From Hydractinia symbiolongicarpus (taxonomy: Eukaryota > Cnidaria > Hydrozoa > Anthoathecata > Hydractiniidae): a DNA stretch of 64,000 nt. The notes below the pieces were generated by a model that was given only the letters and a program-made list of their open reading frames with translations, did not search any database and had not been told where the DNA came from. Positions 1-14,883 of the stretch are shown here, one piece after another (position 1 is the stretch's first letter; each line of letters starts with the position of its first letter). The DNA lies in the NCBI RefSeq assembly GCF_029227915.1, contig NC_079885.1, positions 16,691,001-16,755,000 of the forward strand, in the 5' to 3' direction. The position numbers were made by a program, and so were the translations under genes.

Positions 1-1590
1 TAGAACACTCTTAGCTACGTGCACAGCCCCCTGTAAGCCGTATTATTGTGTTTGCAGCCTAATAAAGACCTTAGACGTAAACCACGTGCTTCCATTCTCC
101 CAGCTCTGCTACCATTGACTTAGTCCTTCCAGTCTCAATGGAATACGACGTTCCAAGTCGTTTTCCTTCGCGCTATGGCGTTAGAACACTGTTAATTCCG
201 TGCACAGCCCTCTAAATGCTGTAATATTGCCTTTTGCAGCCAAATAAAGGCTTTACACGTAAATACCGTGGTTCCACCACCCTTCGTGGGATACCATTGG
301 TCTAGTCCTTCCAGTCTCAACGGGCTATCACGTGATAAGTCGTTTTCCTTGGCGTCATCGCTTTAGAACACTGTTAACTACGTGCACAGCCCTCTGTAAG
401 CCGTAATATTGCCTTTTGCAGCGTAATAAAGGCCTTACACGTAATTCACGTTCTTCCACGTCCCCAGCAAGGCTACCAATGGTCTAGTGTTCCCAGTCTT
501 AATGGATTTTGACGTCCCAAGACCTTTTCCTTGACGCCATGGCTATAGAACACTGTTAACTACGCGCACAGTCCTCTAAATGCTGTAACATGGCCTTTTG
601 CAGACTAATAAAGGCTTTACACGTAAACCACGTGCTTCCACGGTCCCAACCAGGCTACCAATGGTCTAGTGTTCTCAGTCTTAATGGAATATGACGTCCC
701 AAGTCATATTTCTTGGCGCCATGGCTTTAGAACACTTTCAACTCCGTGCACAGCCTTCTAAAGGCTGTAATATGGCTATTTGCAGCCTAATAAAGGCGTT
801 ATACGTAAATACCATCGTTCCACCTGCCTGCGCAGGTTACCATAGGAGTAGTCCTTCCAGTCTCAATGGACTATGACGTCCCAAGTTCTTTTCCTTGGCG
901 CCATGGCTATAGAACACTGTCAACTACGTGCAAAGCCCTCTAAAGGCAGTAATATGGCCAATTGCAGACTAATAAAGGCCTTGCACGTAAATCACGTTCT
1001 TCCACGTCTCCAGCAAGGCTACCATTGGCCTAGTGTTCCCAGTCTCAATGGACTACAACGTGTCAAGTCCTTTTTCTTGACGCCATGGCTATAGAACACT
1101 CTTAGCTACGTGCACAGCCCCCTGTAAGCCGTATTATTGTGTTTGCAGCCTAATAAAGACCTTAGACGTAAACCACGTGCTTCCATGCTCCCAGCTCTGC
1201 TACCATTGACTTAGTCCTTCCAGTCTCAATGGAATACGACGTTCCAAGTCGTTTTCCTTCGCGCTATGGCGTTAGAACACTGTTAATTCCGTGCACAGCC
1301 CTCTAAATGCTGTAATATTGCCTTTTGCAGCCAAATAAAGGCTTTACACGTAAATACCGTGGTTCCACCACCCTTCGCGGGATACCATTGGTCTAGTCCT
1401 TCCAGTCTCAACGGGCTATAACGTGATAAGTCGTTTTCCTTGGCGTCATCGCTTTAGAACACTGTTAACTACGTGCACAGCCCTCTGTAAGCCGTAATAT
1501 TGCCTTTTGCAGCGTAATAAAGGCTTTACACGTAATTCACGTTCTTCCACGTCCCCAGCAAGGCTACCAATGGTCTAGTGTTCCCAGTCT
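1..1590 (+). repeat. Higher-order repeat block of about 1,090 bp
   Basis: The first roughly 500 bases are repeated almost exactly from 1,091, starting with the same distinctive monomer (CTTAGCTACGTGCACAGCCC, then a TATTATTGTGTTTGCAG variant). That is a six-monomer higher-order unit. A related start monomer recurs near 2,370. It shows that groups of monomers, not single monomers, were amplified. Confidence 0.75.
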
Positions 1591-4500
1591 CAATGGACTA
1601 CAACGTGCCAAGTTCTTTTCCTTGACGCCAAAGCTATAGAACACTGTTAACTACGTGCACAGCCTTCTAAAGGCAGTATTATGTCCTTTCGCAGACTAAT
1701 AAAGACCTTACACGTAAATAACGTGCTTCTATGCTCCCAGCCATGCTACCATTGATCTAGTCCTTCCAGTCTCATTAGAATACGGCGTTCCAAGTCGTTT
1801 TCCTTCGCGCTATGGCGTTAGAACACTGTTAACTCCGTGCACATCCCTCCAAATGCTGTAACATGGCCTTTTGCAGACTAATAATGGCTTTAAACGTAAA
1901 TACTGTCGTTCCACCTGCCTGCACAGGTTACCATAGGAGTAGTCCCTCCAGTCTCAATGGACTATGACGTCCCAAGTCCTTTTCCTTGGCGCCATGGCTT
2001 TAGAACAATGTTAACTTCGTGCACAGCCCTCTAAAGTCAGTAATATGGCCTTTTGCAGCATAATAAAGCCTTTACACGTAAATACCGTGATTCCACCACC
2101 CTTCGCAGGATACTATTGGTCTAGTCCTTCAAGTCCAAATGGACTACAACGTGCCAAGTCGTTTTCTTTGGCACCTTGGCTTTAGAGCACTGTGAACTAT
2201 GTGCACAGCCCTCTAAATACTGCAATATGTCCTTTTACAGACTAATAAAGGCCTTGCACGTAAATAACGTTCTTCCACGTATCCAGCAAGGCTACCATTG
2301 GCCTAGTGTTCCCAGTCTCAATGGACTACAACGTGCCAAGTCCTTTTCCTTGACGCCATGGCTATAGAACACTCTTAGCTACGTGCACAGCCCCCTGTAA
2401 GCCGTATTATTGTCTTTGCAGCCTAATAAAGGCCTTAGACGTAAACCACGTGCTTCCATGCTCCCAGCCATGCTACCATTGACTTAGTCCTTCCAGTCTC
2501 AATGGAATACGACGTTCCAAGTCGTTTTCCTTCGCGCTATGGCGTTAGAACACTGTTAACTCCGTGCACAGCCCTCTAAAGGCTGTAAAATGGCCATTTG
2601 CAGCCTAATAAAGGCGTTATATGTAAATACCGTCGTTCAACCTGCCTGCGCAGGTTACTATAGAAGTAGTCCTTCCAGTCTCAATGGACTATGACGTCCC
2701 AAGTACTTTTCCTTGGCGCCATGGCTTTAGAACACTGTTAACTACGTGCACAGCCTTCTAAAAAAAGGCTTTATACGTAAATACCGTGATTCCACCACCC
2801 TTCGCGGGATACCATTAGTCTAGTCCTTCCAGTCCAAATGGACTACAACGTGCCAAGTCGTTTTCTTTGGCACCTTGGCTTTAGAGCACTGTGAACTATG
2901 TGCACAGCCCTCTAAATGCTTTAACATGGACTTTTGCAGGCTATCAAAGGCCTTACCCGTAAGTCACGTGTTTCCATGCTGCCAGGAAGGCTACCATTAG
3001 TCTAGTGTTCCCAGTCTCAATAGACTACGACGTCACAAGTCCTTTTCCTTGGCGCCATGGCTTTAGAACACTGTTAACTACGTGCACAGCCTTCTAAAGG
3101 CAGTAATATTGCCTTTTGCAGCCAAAAAAAGGCTTTATACGTAAATAACGTGGTTCCACCACCCTTCGCGGGATGCCATTAGTCTAGTCCTTCCAGTCCC
3201 AATGGACTACAACGTGCCAAGTCGTTTTCTTTGGCACCTTGGCGTTAGAAGACCGGCAACTACGCGCCGAGTCCTCTAAATGCGGTAACATGGCCTTTTA
3301 CAGACTAATAAAGGTCTTACACGCAAATCACGTTCTCCCACGCCCCCAGCAAGGCTACCATTGGTCTAGTGTTCCCAGTCTTAATAGACTACGACGTCAC
3401 AAGTCCTTTTCCTTGACGCCATGGCTATAGAACACTGTTAGCCTAGTGTTCCCAGTCTCAATGGACTACAACGTGCCAAGTCCTTTTCCTTGACGCCATG
3501 GCTATAGAACACTGTTAACTACGTGCACAGCCTTCTGAAGGCAGTAATATGGCCATTTGCAGCCTAATAAAGGCCTTACACGTAAATCACGTTCTTCCAC
3601 GTCCCCAGCAAGGCTACCAATGGTCTAGTGCTCCAGGTTTTAAAGCAATATGACGTCCCAAGTCCTTTTCCTTGACGCCATGGCTATAGAACACTGTTAG
3701 CCTAGTGTTCCCAGTCTCAATGGACTGGAACGTGCAAAGTCCTTTTCCTTGACGCCATGGCTATAAAACACTGTTAACTACGTGCACAGCCTTCTAAAGG
3801 CAGTATTATGTCCTTTTGCAGACTAATAAAAACCTTATACGTAAATACTGTCGCTCCTCCTGCCTGCGCAAGTTACCATTGATCTAGTCCTTCCAGTCTC
3901 AATGGACTACGACGTTCCAAGTCGTTTTCCTTTGCGCTATGGCGTTAGAACACTGTTAACTACGTGCACGGCCCTTTGAACGCTGTAATATGTCCATTTG
4001 CAGCCTATTAAAGGCCTTATACGTAAATACTTTCGCTCCACCTGCCTGTGCAAGTTACCATTGGTGTAGTCCTTCCAGTCTCAATGGACTATGACGTCCC
4101 AAGTCGTTTTCCTTGACGCCGTGGCATTTGAAAACCCGCAAGTACGCGCACAGTCCTCTAAATGCTATAGTATGGCTTTTGTAAGTCTAAAAAAGGCCTT
4201 ACGCGTAAATCACGTGCTTCCACTCTCCAAACCAGGCTACCAATGGTGTACCTTTCCGACTATCATTGAACTACGACGTACCAATTCCTTTTCCTTGACG
4301 CTTTGGCGTTAAAACACTTTTAACTACGTTCACAGGCCTCTAAATGCTGTAATATTGCCTTTTGCAGCCAAATAAAGGCTTTACACGTAAATAACGTAGT
4401 TCCACCACCCTTCGCGGGATACCATTAGTCTAGTCCTTCCAGTCTCAATGGACTATGACGTTCCAAGTCGTTTTCCTTCGCGCTTTGGCGTTAAAACACT

Positions 4501-7500
4501 TTTAACTACGTTCACAGGCCTCTAAATGCTGTAATATTGCTTTTTGCAGCCAAAAAAGGCTTTATACGTATATAACGTTCTTCCACGTCCCCAGCAAGAC
4601 TACCAATGCTCTAGTGTTCCCAGTCTTAATGGATTATGACGTCCCAAGTCCTTTTCCTTGACGCCAAGGCTATAGAACACTGTTAACTACGCGCACAGTC
4701 CTCTAAATGCTGTAACATGGCCATTTGCAGCCTAATAAAGGCTTTATACGTAAATAACGTGGTTCCACCACCCTTCGCGGGATACCATTAGTCTAGTCCT
4801 TCCAGTCTCAATGGACTATGACGTCCCAAATTATTTTCTTTGGCGCCATGGCTTTATCACGCTGTTAACTCCGTGCACAGCCCTCTAAAGACTGTAAATT
4901 TGCCATTTGCAGCATAATAAAGGCGTTATACGTAAATACCGTCGTTCCACCTGCCTGCGCAGATTACTATAGAAGTAGTCCTTCCAGTCTCAATGGACTA
5001 TGACGTCCCAAGTCCTTTTCCTTCGCGCTATGGTGTTAGAACACTGTTAACTACGTGCACGGCCCTTTGAACGCTGTAATATGGCCAATTGCAGACTAAT
5101 AAAGGCCTTATACGTAAATACTGTCGCTCCACCTGCCTGCGCAAGTAACCTTTGGTGTAGTCCTTCCAGTCTCAATGGACTATGACGTCCCAAGTCCTTC
5201 TCCTTGGCGCCATGGCTTAGAACAATGTTAACTCCGTGCACAGCCCTCTAAATGCTGTATCATGGCCTTTTGCAGCCTAATAAAAGCGTTATACGTAAAT
5301 ACCGTCGTTCCACTTGCCTGGGCAGGTTACCATAAGAGTTGTCCTTCCAGTCTTAATGGACTATGACGTCCCGAGTCCCTTTCCTTGGCGCCATGGCTTT
5401 AGAACAATTGTAACTCCGTGCACAGCCCACTAAATGCTGTAATATGGCCATTTGCAGCCTAATAAAGGCTTTACACGTAAATAACGTGGTTCCACCACCC
5501 TTCGCCGGATACCATTAGTCTCATGCTTCCAGTCTCAATGGACTATGACGTCCCAAGTCGTTTTCTTTGACGCCGTGACATTTGAAAAACCGCAAGTACG
5601 CGCACAGTCCTCTAAATGCTATAGTATGGCTTTTGTAAGTCTAAAAAAGGCCTTACGCGTAAATCAAGTGCTTCCACTCTCCAAACCAGGCTACCAATGG
5701 TGCACCTTTCCGACTATCATTGAACTACGACGTCCCAATTCCTTTTCCTTGGCGCTTTAGCGTTAAAACACATTTAACTACGTGCACAGGCCTCTAAATG
5801 CTGTAATATTGCCTTTTGCAGCCAAGTACAGGCTTTACACTCAAATAACGTGGTTCCACTACCCTTCGCGGGATACCATTGGTCTAGTCCTTCCAGTCTC
5901 AATGGACTATGACGTCCCAAGTCATTTTCTTTGGCGCCATGGCTTTAGCACCCTGTTAACTCCGTGCACAGCCCTCAAAAGGCTGTAAATTTGCCATTTG
6001 CAGCATATTAAAGGCGTTATACGTAAATACCGTCGTTCCACCTGCCTGTGCAGGTTACTATAGAAGTAGTCCTTCCAGTCCCAATGGACTACAACGTGCC
6101 AAGTCGTTTTCTTTGGCATCTTGGCGTTAGAAGACCGGCAACTACGCGCAGAGTCCTCTAAATGCTGTAACATGGCCTTTTACAGACTAATAAAGGTCTT
6201 ACGCGCAAATCACGTTCTCCCACGCCCCCAGCAAGGCTACCAATGGTCTAGTGTTCCCAGTCTTAATAGACTACGACGTCACAAGTCGTTTTACTTGGCG
6301 TTATGGCGTTAGAACACTGTTAACTACGTGCACAGCCCTCTAAACGCTGTAATATGGCCTTTTGTAGCCTAGTAAAGGCCTTATACGTAAATACCATCGT
6401 TCCACCTGCCTACGCCGGTTACCATTGGTGTAGACCTTCTAGTCTCAATGGAGTACAACGTCCCAAGTCGTTTTCTTTGGCACCGTGGCGTTAGAAGACC
6501 GGCAACTACGCGCACAGCCCTCTAAAGGCAGTAATATTGCCTTTTCCGGCCTACTAAAGGCTTTACACGTAAATACCGTGGTTCCACCACCCTTCGCGGG
6601 ATACCATTGGTCTAGTCCTTCCAGTCTCAACGGAATATCACGTGATAAGTCGTTTTCCTTGGCGTCATCACTTTAGAACACTGTTAACTACGTGCACAGC
6701 CCTCTGTAAGCCGTAATATTGCCTTTTGCAGCCTAATAAAGGCCTTACACGTAATGCACGTTCTTCCACGTCCGCAGCAAGGCTACCAATGGTCTAGTGT
6801 TCCAAGTCTTAATGGATTATGACGTCCCAAGTCCTTTTCCTTGACGCCATGGCTATAGAACACTGTTAGCCTAGTGTTCCCAGTCTCAATGGACTACAAC
6901 GTGCCAAGTCCTTTTCCTTGACGCCATGGCTATAGAACACTGTTAACTACGTGCACAGCCTTCTGAAGGCAGTAATATGGCCATTTGCAGCCTAATAAAG
7001 GCCTTACACGTAAATCACGTTCTTCCACGTCACCAGCAAGGCTACCAATGGTCTAGTGCTCCCAGTCTTAAAGGAATATGACGTCCCAAGTCGTTTTCCT
7101 TGACGCCATGGCTATAGAACACTGTTAGCCTAGTGTTCCCAGTCTCAATGGACTACAACGTGCCAAGTCCTTTTCCTTGACGCCATGGCTATAGAACACT
7201 GTTAACTACGTGCACAGCCTTCTAAAGGCAGTATTATGTCCTTTTGCAGACTAATAAAAACCTTATACGTAAATACTGTCGCTCCACCTGCCTGCCCAAG
7301 TTACCATTGATCTAGTCTTTCCAGTCTCAATGGACTACGACGTTCCAAGTCGTTTTCCTTCGCGCTAAGGCGTTAGAACACTGTTAACTACGTGCACGGC
7401 CCTTTGAACGCTGTAATATGTCCATTTGCAGCCTATTAAAGGCCTTATACGTAAATACTTTCGCTCCACCTGCCTGTGCAAGTTACCATTGGTGTAGTCC

Positions 7501-10500
7501 TTCCAGTCTCAATGGACTATGACGTCCCAAGTCGTTTTCCTTGGCGCCATGGCTTTAGAACAATGTTAACTCCGTGCACAGCCCTCTAAATGCTGTATCA
7601 TGGCCTTTTGCAGCATAATAAAGGCGTTATACGTAAATGCCGTCGTTCCACCTGCCTGTGCAGGTTACTATAGAGGTAGTTCTTCCAGTCCCAATGGACT
7701 ACAACGTGCCAAGTCGTTTTCTTTGGCACCTTGGCGTTAGAAGACCAGCAACTACGCGCAGAGTCCTCTAAATGCTGTAACATGGCCTTTTACAGACTAA
7801 TAAAGGTCTTACACGCAAATCACGTTCTCCCACGCCCCCAGCAAGGCTACCAATGGTCTAGTGTTCCCAGTCTTAATAGACTACGACGTCACAAGTCGTT
7901 TTACTTGGCGTTATGGCGTTAGAACACTGTTAACTACGTGCACAGCCCTCTAAACGCTGTAATATGGCCTTTTGTAGCCTAGTAAAGGCCTTATACGTAA
8001 ATACTTTCGCTCCACCTGCCTGCGCAAGTTACCATTGGTGTAGTCCTTCCAGTCTCAATGGACTATGACGTCCCAAGTCGTTTTCCTTGGCGCCATGGCT
8101 TTAGAACAATGTTAACTCCGTGCACAGCCTTGTAAAGGCTGTAATATGGCCATTTGCAGCCTAATAAAGGCGTTATACGTAAATACCATCGTTCCACTTG
8201 CCTGCGCAGGTTACCATAGGAGTAGTCCTTCCAGTCTCAATGGACTATGACGTCCCAAGTTCTTTTTCTTGGCGCCATGGCTATAGAACACTGTTAACTA
8301 CGTGCAACGCCCTCTAAAGGCAGAAATATGGCCAATTGCAGACTAATAAAGGCCTTACACGTAAATCACGTTCTTCCACGTCCCCAGCAAGGCTGCCAAT
8401 GGTCTAGTGCTCCCAGTCTTAAAGGAATATGACGTCCCAAGTCGTTTTCCTTGACGCCATGGCTATAGAACACTGTTAGCCTAGTGTTCCCAGTCTCAAT
8501 GGACTATGACGTCCCAAGTCCTTTTCCTGGACGCCATGGCTATAGAACACTGTTAACTGCGTGCACAGCCTTCTAAAGGCAGTATTATGTCCATTTGCAG
8601 ACTAATAAAGACCTTACATGTAAATAACGTGCTTCCATGCTCCCAGCCATGCTACCATTGATCTAGTCCTTCCAGTCTCAATGGGCTACGACGTTCCAAG
8701 TCGTTTTCTTTCACGCTATGGCGTTAGAACACTGTTAACTACGTGCACGGCCCTTTGAACGCTGTAATATGTCCATTTGCAGCCTAATAAAGGCCTTATA
8801 CGTAAATACTGTCGCTCCACCTGCCTGCGCAAGTTACCATTGGTGTAGTCCTTCCAGTCTCAATGGACTTTGACGTCCCAAGTCGTTTTCTTTAACGCCG
8901 TGACATTTGAAAACCCGCAAGTACGCGCACAGTCCTCTAAATGCTATAGTATGGCTTTTGTAAGTCTAAAAAAGGCCTTACGTGTGAATCACGTGCCGAC
9001 CACTCTCCAAACCAGGCTACCAATGGTGTACCTTTCCGACTATCATTGAACTACGACGTCCCAATTCCTTTTCCTTGGCGCTTTAGCGTTAAAACACATT
9101 TAACTACGTGCACAGGCCTCTAAATGCTGTAATATTGCCTTTTGCAGCCAAATACAGGCTTTACACGCAAATAACGTGGTTCCACTACTCTTTGCGGGAT
9201 ACCATTGGTCTAGTCCTTCCAGTCTCAATGGACTATGACGTCCCAAGTTATTTTCTTTGGCGCCATGGCTTTAGCACGCTGTTAACTCCGTGCACAGCCC
9301 TCTAAAGGCTGTAAATTTGCCATTTGCAGCATAATAAAGGTGTTATACGTAAATACCGTTGTTCCACCTGGCTGCGCAGGTTACCATAGGAGTAGTCCTT
9401 CCAGTCTCAATGAACTATGACGTCCCAAGTCCTTTTCCTTGACGCCATGGCTATAGAACACTGTTAACTACGCGGACAGTCCTCTAAATGCTGTAACATG
9501 GCCTTTTGCAGATTAATAAAGGCCTAACACGTAAACCACGTGCTTCCACGCTCCCAACCAGGCTACCATTGGTCTAGTGTTCTCAGTCTCAATGGAATAT
9601 GACGTCCCAAGTCATTTTCCTTGGGCCATGGCTTTAGAACAATGTTAACTCCACGCACAGCCCTCTAAATGCTGTAACATGGCCATTTGCAGCCTAATAA
9701 AGGCGTTATACGTAAATACCATCGTTCCACCAGCCTGCGCAGGTTACCATAGGAGTAGTCCTTCCAGTCTCAATGGACTATGACGTCCCAAGTCCTTTCC
9801 TTGGCGCTTTGGCTTTAGAACAATGTTAAGTAAGTGAACAGCTCTCTGTAAGCCGTAATATTGCCTTTCGCGGCCTAATCAAGCCCTTCCACGTAAATCA
9901 CGTCTTTCTATGCTCCTCGGAAATCTACCATTGGTCTACCATTCCCAGTCTCAATGGATTACGACATCCCAACTCGTCCTTTTTGGCGCCGGGGCGTTGG
10001 AAGACCGGCAACTACGCGCACATCCTCTAAATGCTGTACTATGACCATTTGCAGACTAATAAAAGCCTTAACGTAAATCACGTTCTTCCACGCCTCCGGC
10101 AAGGCTACCAATGGTATAGTCGTTCCAGTCTCAATGGATTATAATGTCCCAAGTCCTATTCTTTGGCGCCATGGATTTAGGACATTGTTAACTATGTGCA
10201 CAGACCTCTAAACGCTGTAATATGACCTTTTGTAGCCTAATAAAGGCTTTACACGTAAATGCCGTGGTTCCACCACCCTTCGCGGGATACCATTGGTCTA
10301 GTCCTTCCAGTCTCAACGGACTATAACGTGATAAGTCGTTTTCTTTGGCGTCATCGCTTTAGAACACTGTTAACTACGTGCACAGCCCTCTGTAAGCCGT
10401 AACATGTCCTTTTACAGACTAATAAAGGCCTTGCACGTAAATCACGATCTTCCACGTCCCCAGCAAGGCTACCAATGGCCTAGTGTTCCCAGTCTCAATG

Positions 10501-13500
10501 GACTACAACGTGCCAAGTCCTTTTCCTTGACGCCATGGCTATAGAACACTGTTAACTACGCGCACAGTCCTCTAAATGCTGTATTATGTCCTTTTGCAGA
10601 CTAATAAAGGCCTTACACGTAAATAACGTTCTTCCATGCTCCCAGCCATGCAACCATTGATTTAGTCCTTCCAGTCTCAATGGAATACGACGTTCCAAGT
10701 CGTTTTCCTTCGCTTTGGCGTTAGAACACTGTTAACTACGTGCACTGCCCTTTGAACGCTGTAATATGGCCTTTTGCAGCCTAATAAAGGCTTTACACGT
10801 AAATACCGTGGTTCCACCACCCTTCGCGGCATACCATTGGTCTATTCCTTCCAGTCTCAACGGACTATCACGTGATAAGTCGTTTTCCTTGGCCAATGGT
10901 CTACTGTTCTCAGTTTCAATGGAATATGACGTCCCAAGTCATATTTCTTGGCGCCATGGCTTTAGAACACTTTTAACTCCGTGCACTGCCTTCTAAAGGC
11001 TGTAATATGGCCATTTGCAGCCTAATAAAGGCGTTATACGTAAATACCATCGTTCCACCTGCCTGCGCAGTTTACCATAGGAGTAGTCCTTCCAGTCTCA
11101 ATGGACTATGACGTCCCAAGTTCTTTTCCTTGGCGCCATGGCTATAGAACACTGTTAACTACGTGCAAAGCCCTCTAAAGGCAGTAATATGGCCATTTGC
11201 AGACTAATAAAGGCCTTACACGTAAATCACGTTCTTCCACGTTCCCAGCAAGGCTACCAATGGTCTAGTGCTCCCAGTCTTAAAGGAATATGACGTCCCA
11301 AGTCGTTTTCCTTGACGCCATGGCTATAGATTACTGTTAGCCTAGTGTTCCCAGTCTCAATGGACTACAACGTGCCAAGTCCTTTTCCTTGACGCCATGG
11401 CTATAGAACACTGTTAACTACGTGCACAGCCCTTTAAACGCTGTAATATGTCCATTTGCAGCCTATTACAGGCCTTATACGTAAATACTGTCGCTCCACC
11501 TGCCTGCGCAAGTTACCATTGATCTAGTTCTTCCAGTCTCAATGGACTACGACGTTCCAAGTCGTTTTCCTTCGCGCTATGGCGTTAGAACACTGTTAAC
11601 TACGTGCACGGCCCTTTGAACGCTGTAATATGTCCATTTGCAGCCTATTAAAGGCCATATACGTAAATACTTTCGCTCCACCTGCCTGCACAAGTTACCA
11701 TTGGTGTAGTCCTTCCAGTCTCATTGGACTATGACGTCCCAAGTCGTTTTCTTTGACGCCGTGACATTTGAAAACCCGCAAGTACGCGCACAGTCCTCTA
11801 AATGCTATAGTATGGCTTTTCTAAGTCTAAAAAAGGCCTTACGCGTAAATCAGGTGCTTCCACTCTCCAAACCAGGCTACCAATGGTGCACCTTTCCGAC
11901 TATCATGGAACTACGACGTCCCAATTCCTTTTCCTTAGCGCTTTAGCGTTAAAACACGTTTAACTACGTGCACAGGCCTCTAAATGCTGTAATATTGCCT
12001 TTTGCAGCCAAATAAAGGCTTTACACGTAAATAAGGTGGTTCCACCACCCTTCACGGGATACCATTAGTCTAGTGTTCCCAGTCTCAATAGACTACGACG
12101 TGCCAAGTCATTTTCCTTGGCGCCATGGCTTCAGCACACTGTTAACTCTGTGCACAGCCCTCTAAATGCTGTAATATGGCCATTTGCGGCCTAATAAAGG
12201 CGTTATACGTAAATACCGTCGTTCCACCTGCCTGCGCAGTCTACGATAGGAGTACTCCTTCCAGTCTCAATGGACTATGATGTCCCAAGTCCTTTTCCTT
12301 GGCGCCATAGCTTTAGAACAATGTTAACTCCGTGCACAGCCCTCTAAATGCTGTAACATGGCCATTTGCGGCCTAATAAAGGCGTTGTACGTAAATACCG
12401 TCGTTCCACCTGCCTGCGCAGTCTACGATAGGAGTACTCCTTCCAGTCTCAAGGGACTATGACGTCCCAAGTCCTTTTCCTTGGCGCCATGGCTTTAGAA
12501 CAATGTTAACTCCGTGCACAGCCCTCTAAATGCTGTAACATGGACTTTTGCAGACTAATAAAGGCTTTAAACGTAAATACTGTCGTTCCAACTGCCTGCG
12601 CAGGTTACCATAGGAGTAGTCCTTCCAGTCGCAATGGACTATGACGTCCCAAGTCCTTTTCCTTGTCGCCATGGCTTTAGCACACTGTTAACTACTTGCA
12701 CAGCCCTCTAAAGTCAGTAATATGGCCTTTTGCAGCCTAATAAAGCCTTTACACGTAAATACCGTGATTCCACCACCCTCCGCGGGATACCATTGGTCTA
12801 GTCCTTCCAGTCCCAATGTACAACAACGTTCCAAATCGTTTTCCTTGGCACCTTGGCGTTAGAAGACCGGCAATTACGCGCACAGTCCTCTAAATGCTGT
12901 AACATGGCCTTTTACAGACTAATAAAGGTCTTACACGCAAATCACGTCCTTCCACTCCCCCAGCAAAGTTACCAATAGTCTAGTGTTTTCAGTCTTAACG
13001 GAATATGACGTCCCAAGTCCTTTTCCTTGACGCCATGGCTATAGAACACTCTTTGCTACATGCACAGCCCCCTGTAAACCGTATTATTGCCTTTGCATCC
13101 TTAATAAAGGCCTTAGACGTAAACCGCGTGCTTCCACGCTCCCAGCCAGGCTACCATTGATCTAGTCCTTCCAGTCTCAGTGGAATACAACGTTCCAAGT
13201 CGTTTTGCTTCGCGCTATGGCGCTACAACGTGCCAAGTCGTTTTCCTTGACGCCATGGCTATAGAACACTGTTAATTACGTGCACAGCCTTCTAAAGGCA
13301 GTATTATGTCCTTTTGCAGACTAATAAAGGCCTTACACGTAAATAACGTGCTTCACTGCTCCCAGCCATGCTACCATTGATCTAGTCCTTCCAGTCTCAA
13401 TGGAACACGACGTCCCAAGTCCTTTTCCTTGGCGCCATGGCTTCAGAACAGTGTTAACTCCATGCACAGCCCTGTAAATGCTGTAACATGGACTTTTGCA

Positions 13501-14727
13501 GACTAATAAAGGTTTTTAAACGTAAATACTGTCGTTCCAACTGGCTTCGCAGGTTACCATAGGAGTAGTCCTTCGAGTCTCAATGGAATATGACGTCACA
13601 AGTCCTTTTCCTTGGCGCCATGGCTTTAGAACACTGTTAACTACGTGCACAGCCTTCTAAAGGCAGTAATATTGCCTTTTGCAGGCAAAAAAGGCTTTAT
13701 ACGTAAATAACGTGGTTCCACGCCCCCAGCAAGACTACCAATGGTCTAGTGTTCCCAGTCTTAATAGACTACGACGTCACAAGTCGTATTACTTGGCGTT
13801 ATGGCGTTAGAACACTGTTAACTATGTGCACAGCCCTCTAAACGCTGTAATATGGCCTTTTGTAGCCTAGTAAAGGCTTTATACGTAAATACCATCGTTC
13901 CACCTGCCTACGGCGGTTACCATTGGTGTAGACCTTCTAGTCTCAATGGAGTACAACGTCCCAAGTCGTTTTCTTTGGCACCGTGGCGTTAGAAGACCGG
14001 CAACTACGCGCACAGCCCTCTAAAGGCAGTAATATTGCCTTTTGCGACTTAATAAAGGCTTTACACGTAAATACCGTGGTTCCACCACCCTTCGCGGGAT
14101 TCCATTGGTGTAGTCCTTCCAGTCTCAACGGACTATCACGTGATAAGTCGTTTTTCTTGGCGTCATCGCTTTAGAACACTGTTAACTACGTGCACATCCC
14201 TCTGTAAGCCGTAATATTGCCTTTTGCAGCCTAATAAAGGCCTTACACGTAATTTACGTTCTTCCACGTCCCCAGCAAGGCTACCAATGGTCTAGTGTTC
14301 CCAGTCTTAATGGATTATGACGTCCCAAGTCCTTTTCCTTGACGCCATGGCTATAGAAGACTGTTAACTACGCGCACAGTCCTCTAAATGCTGTAACATG
14401 GTCTTTTGCAGACTAATAAAAGCGTTATACGTAAATACCATCGTTCCACCTGTCTGCGCAGGTTACCATAGGAGTAGTCCTTCCAGTCTCAATGGACTAT
14501 GACGTCCCAAGTTCTTTTCCTTGGCGCCATGGCTATAGAACACTGTTAACTACGTGCAAAACCCTCTAAAGGCAGTAATATGGCCATTTGCAGACTAATA
14601 AAGGCCTTACACGTAAATCACGTTCTTCCACGTCCCCAGCAAGGCTACCAATGGTCTAGTGCTCCCAGTCTTAAAGGAATATGACGTCCCAAGTCGTTTT
14701 CCTTGACGCCATGGCTATAGAACACTG

Positions 14728-14883
14728 TTAGCCTAGTGTTCCCAGTCTCAATGGACTACAACGTGCCAAGTCCTTTTCTTTGACGCCATGGCTATAGAAC
14801 ACTGTTAGCCTAGTGTTCCCAGTCTCAATGGACTACAACGTGCTAAGTCCTTTTCCTTGACGCCATGGCTTTAGAGCACTGTG
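14728..14883 (+). repeat. Two tandem 78-bp truncated monomers
   Basis: A deleted monomer joins GAACACTGTTAG directly to CCTAGTGTTCCCAG, losing about 100 bp of the unit and leaving 78 bp. Two copies lie in tandem here. The same junction is seen near 3,437, 3,700, 6,866, 7,128, 8,476 and 11,336, so one deletion product has been spread through the array. Confidence 0.8.
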
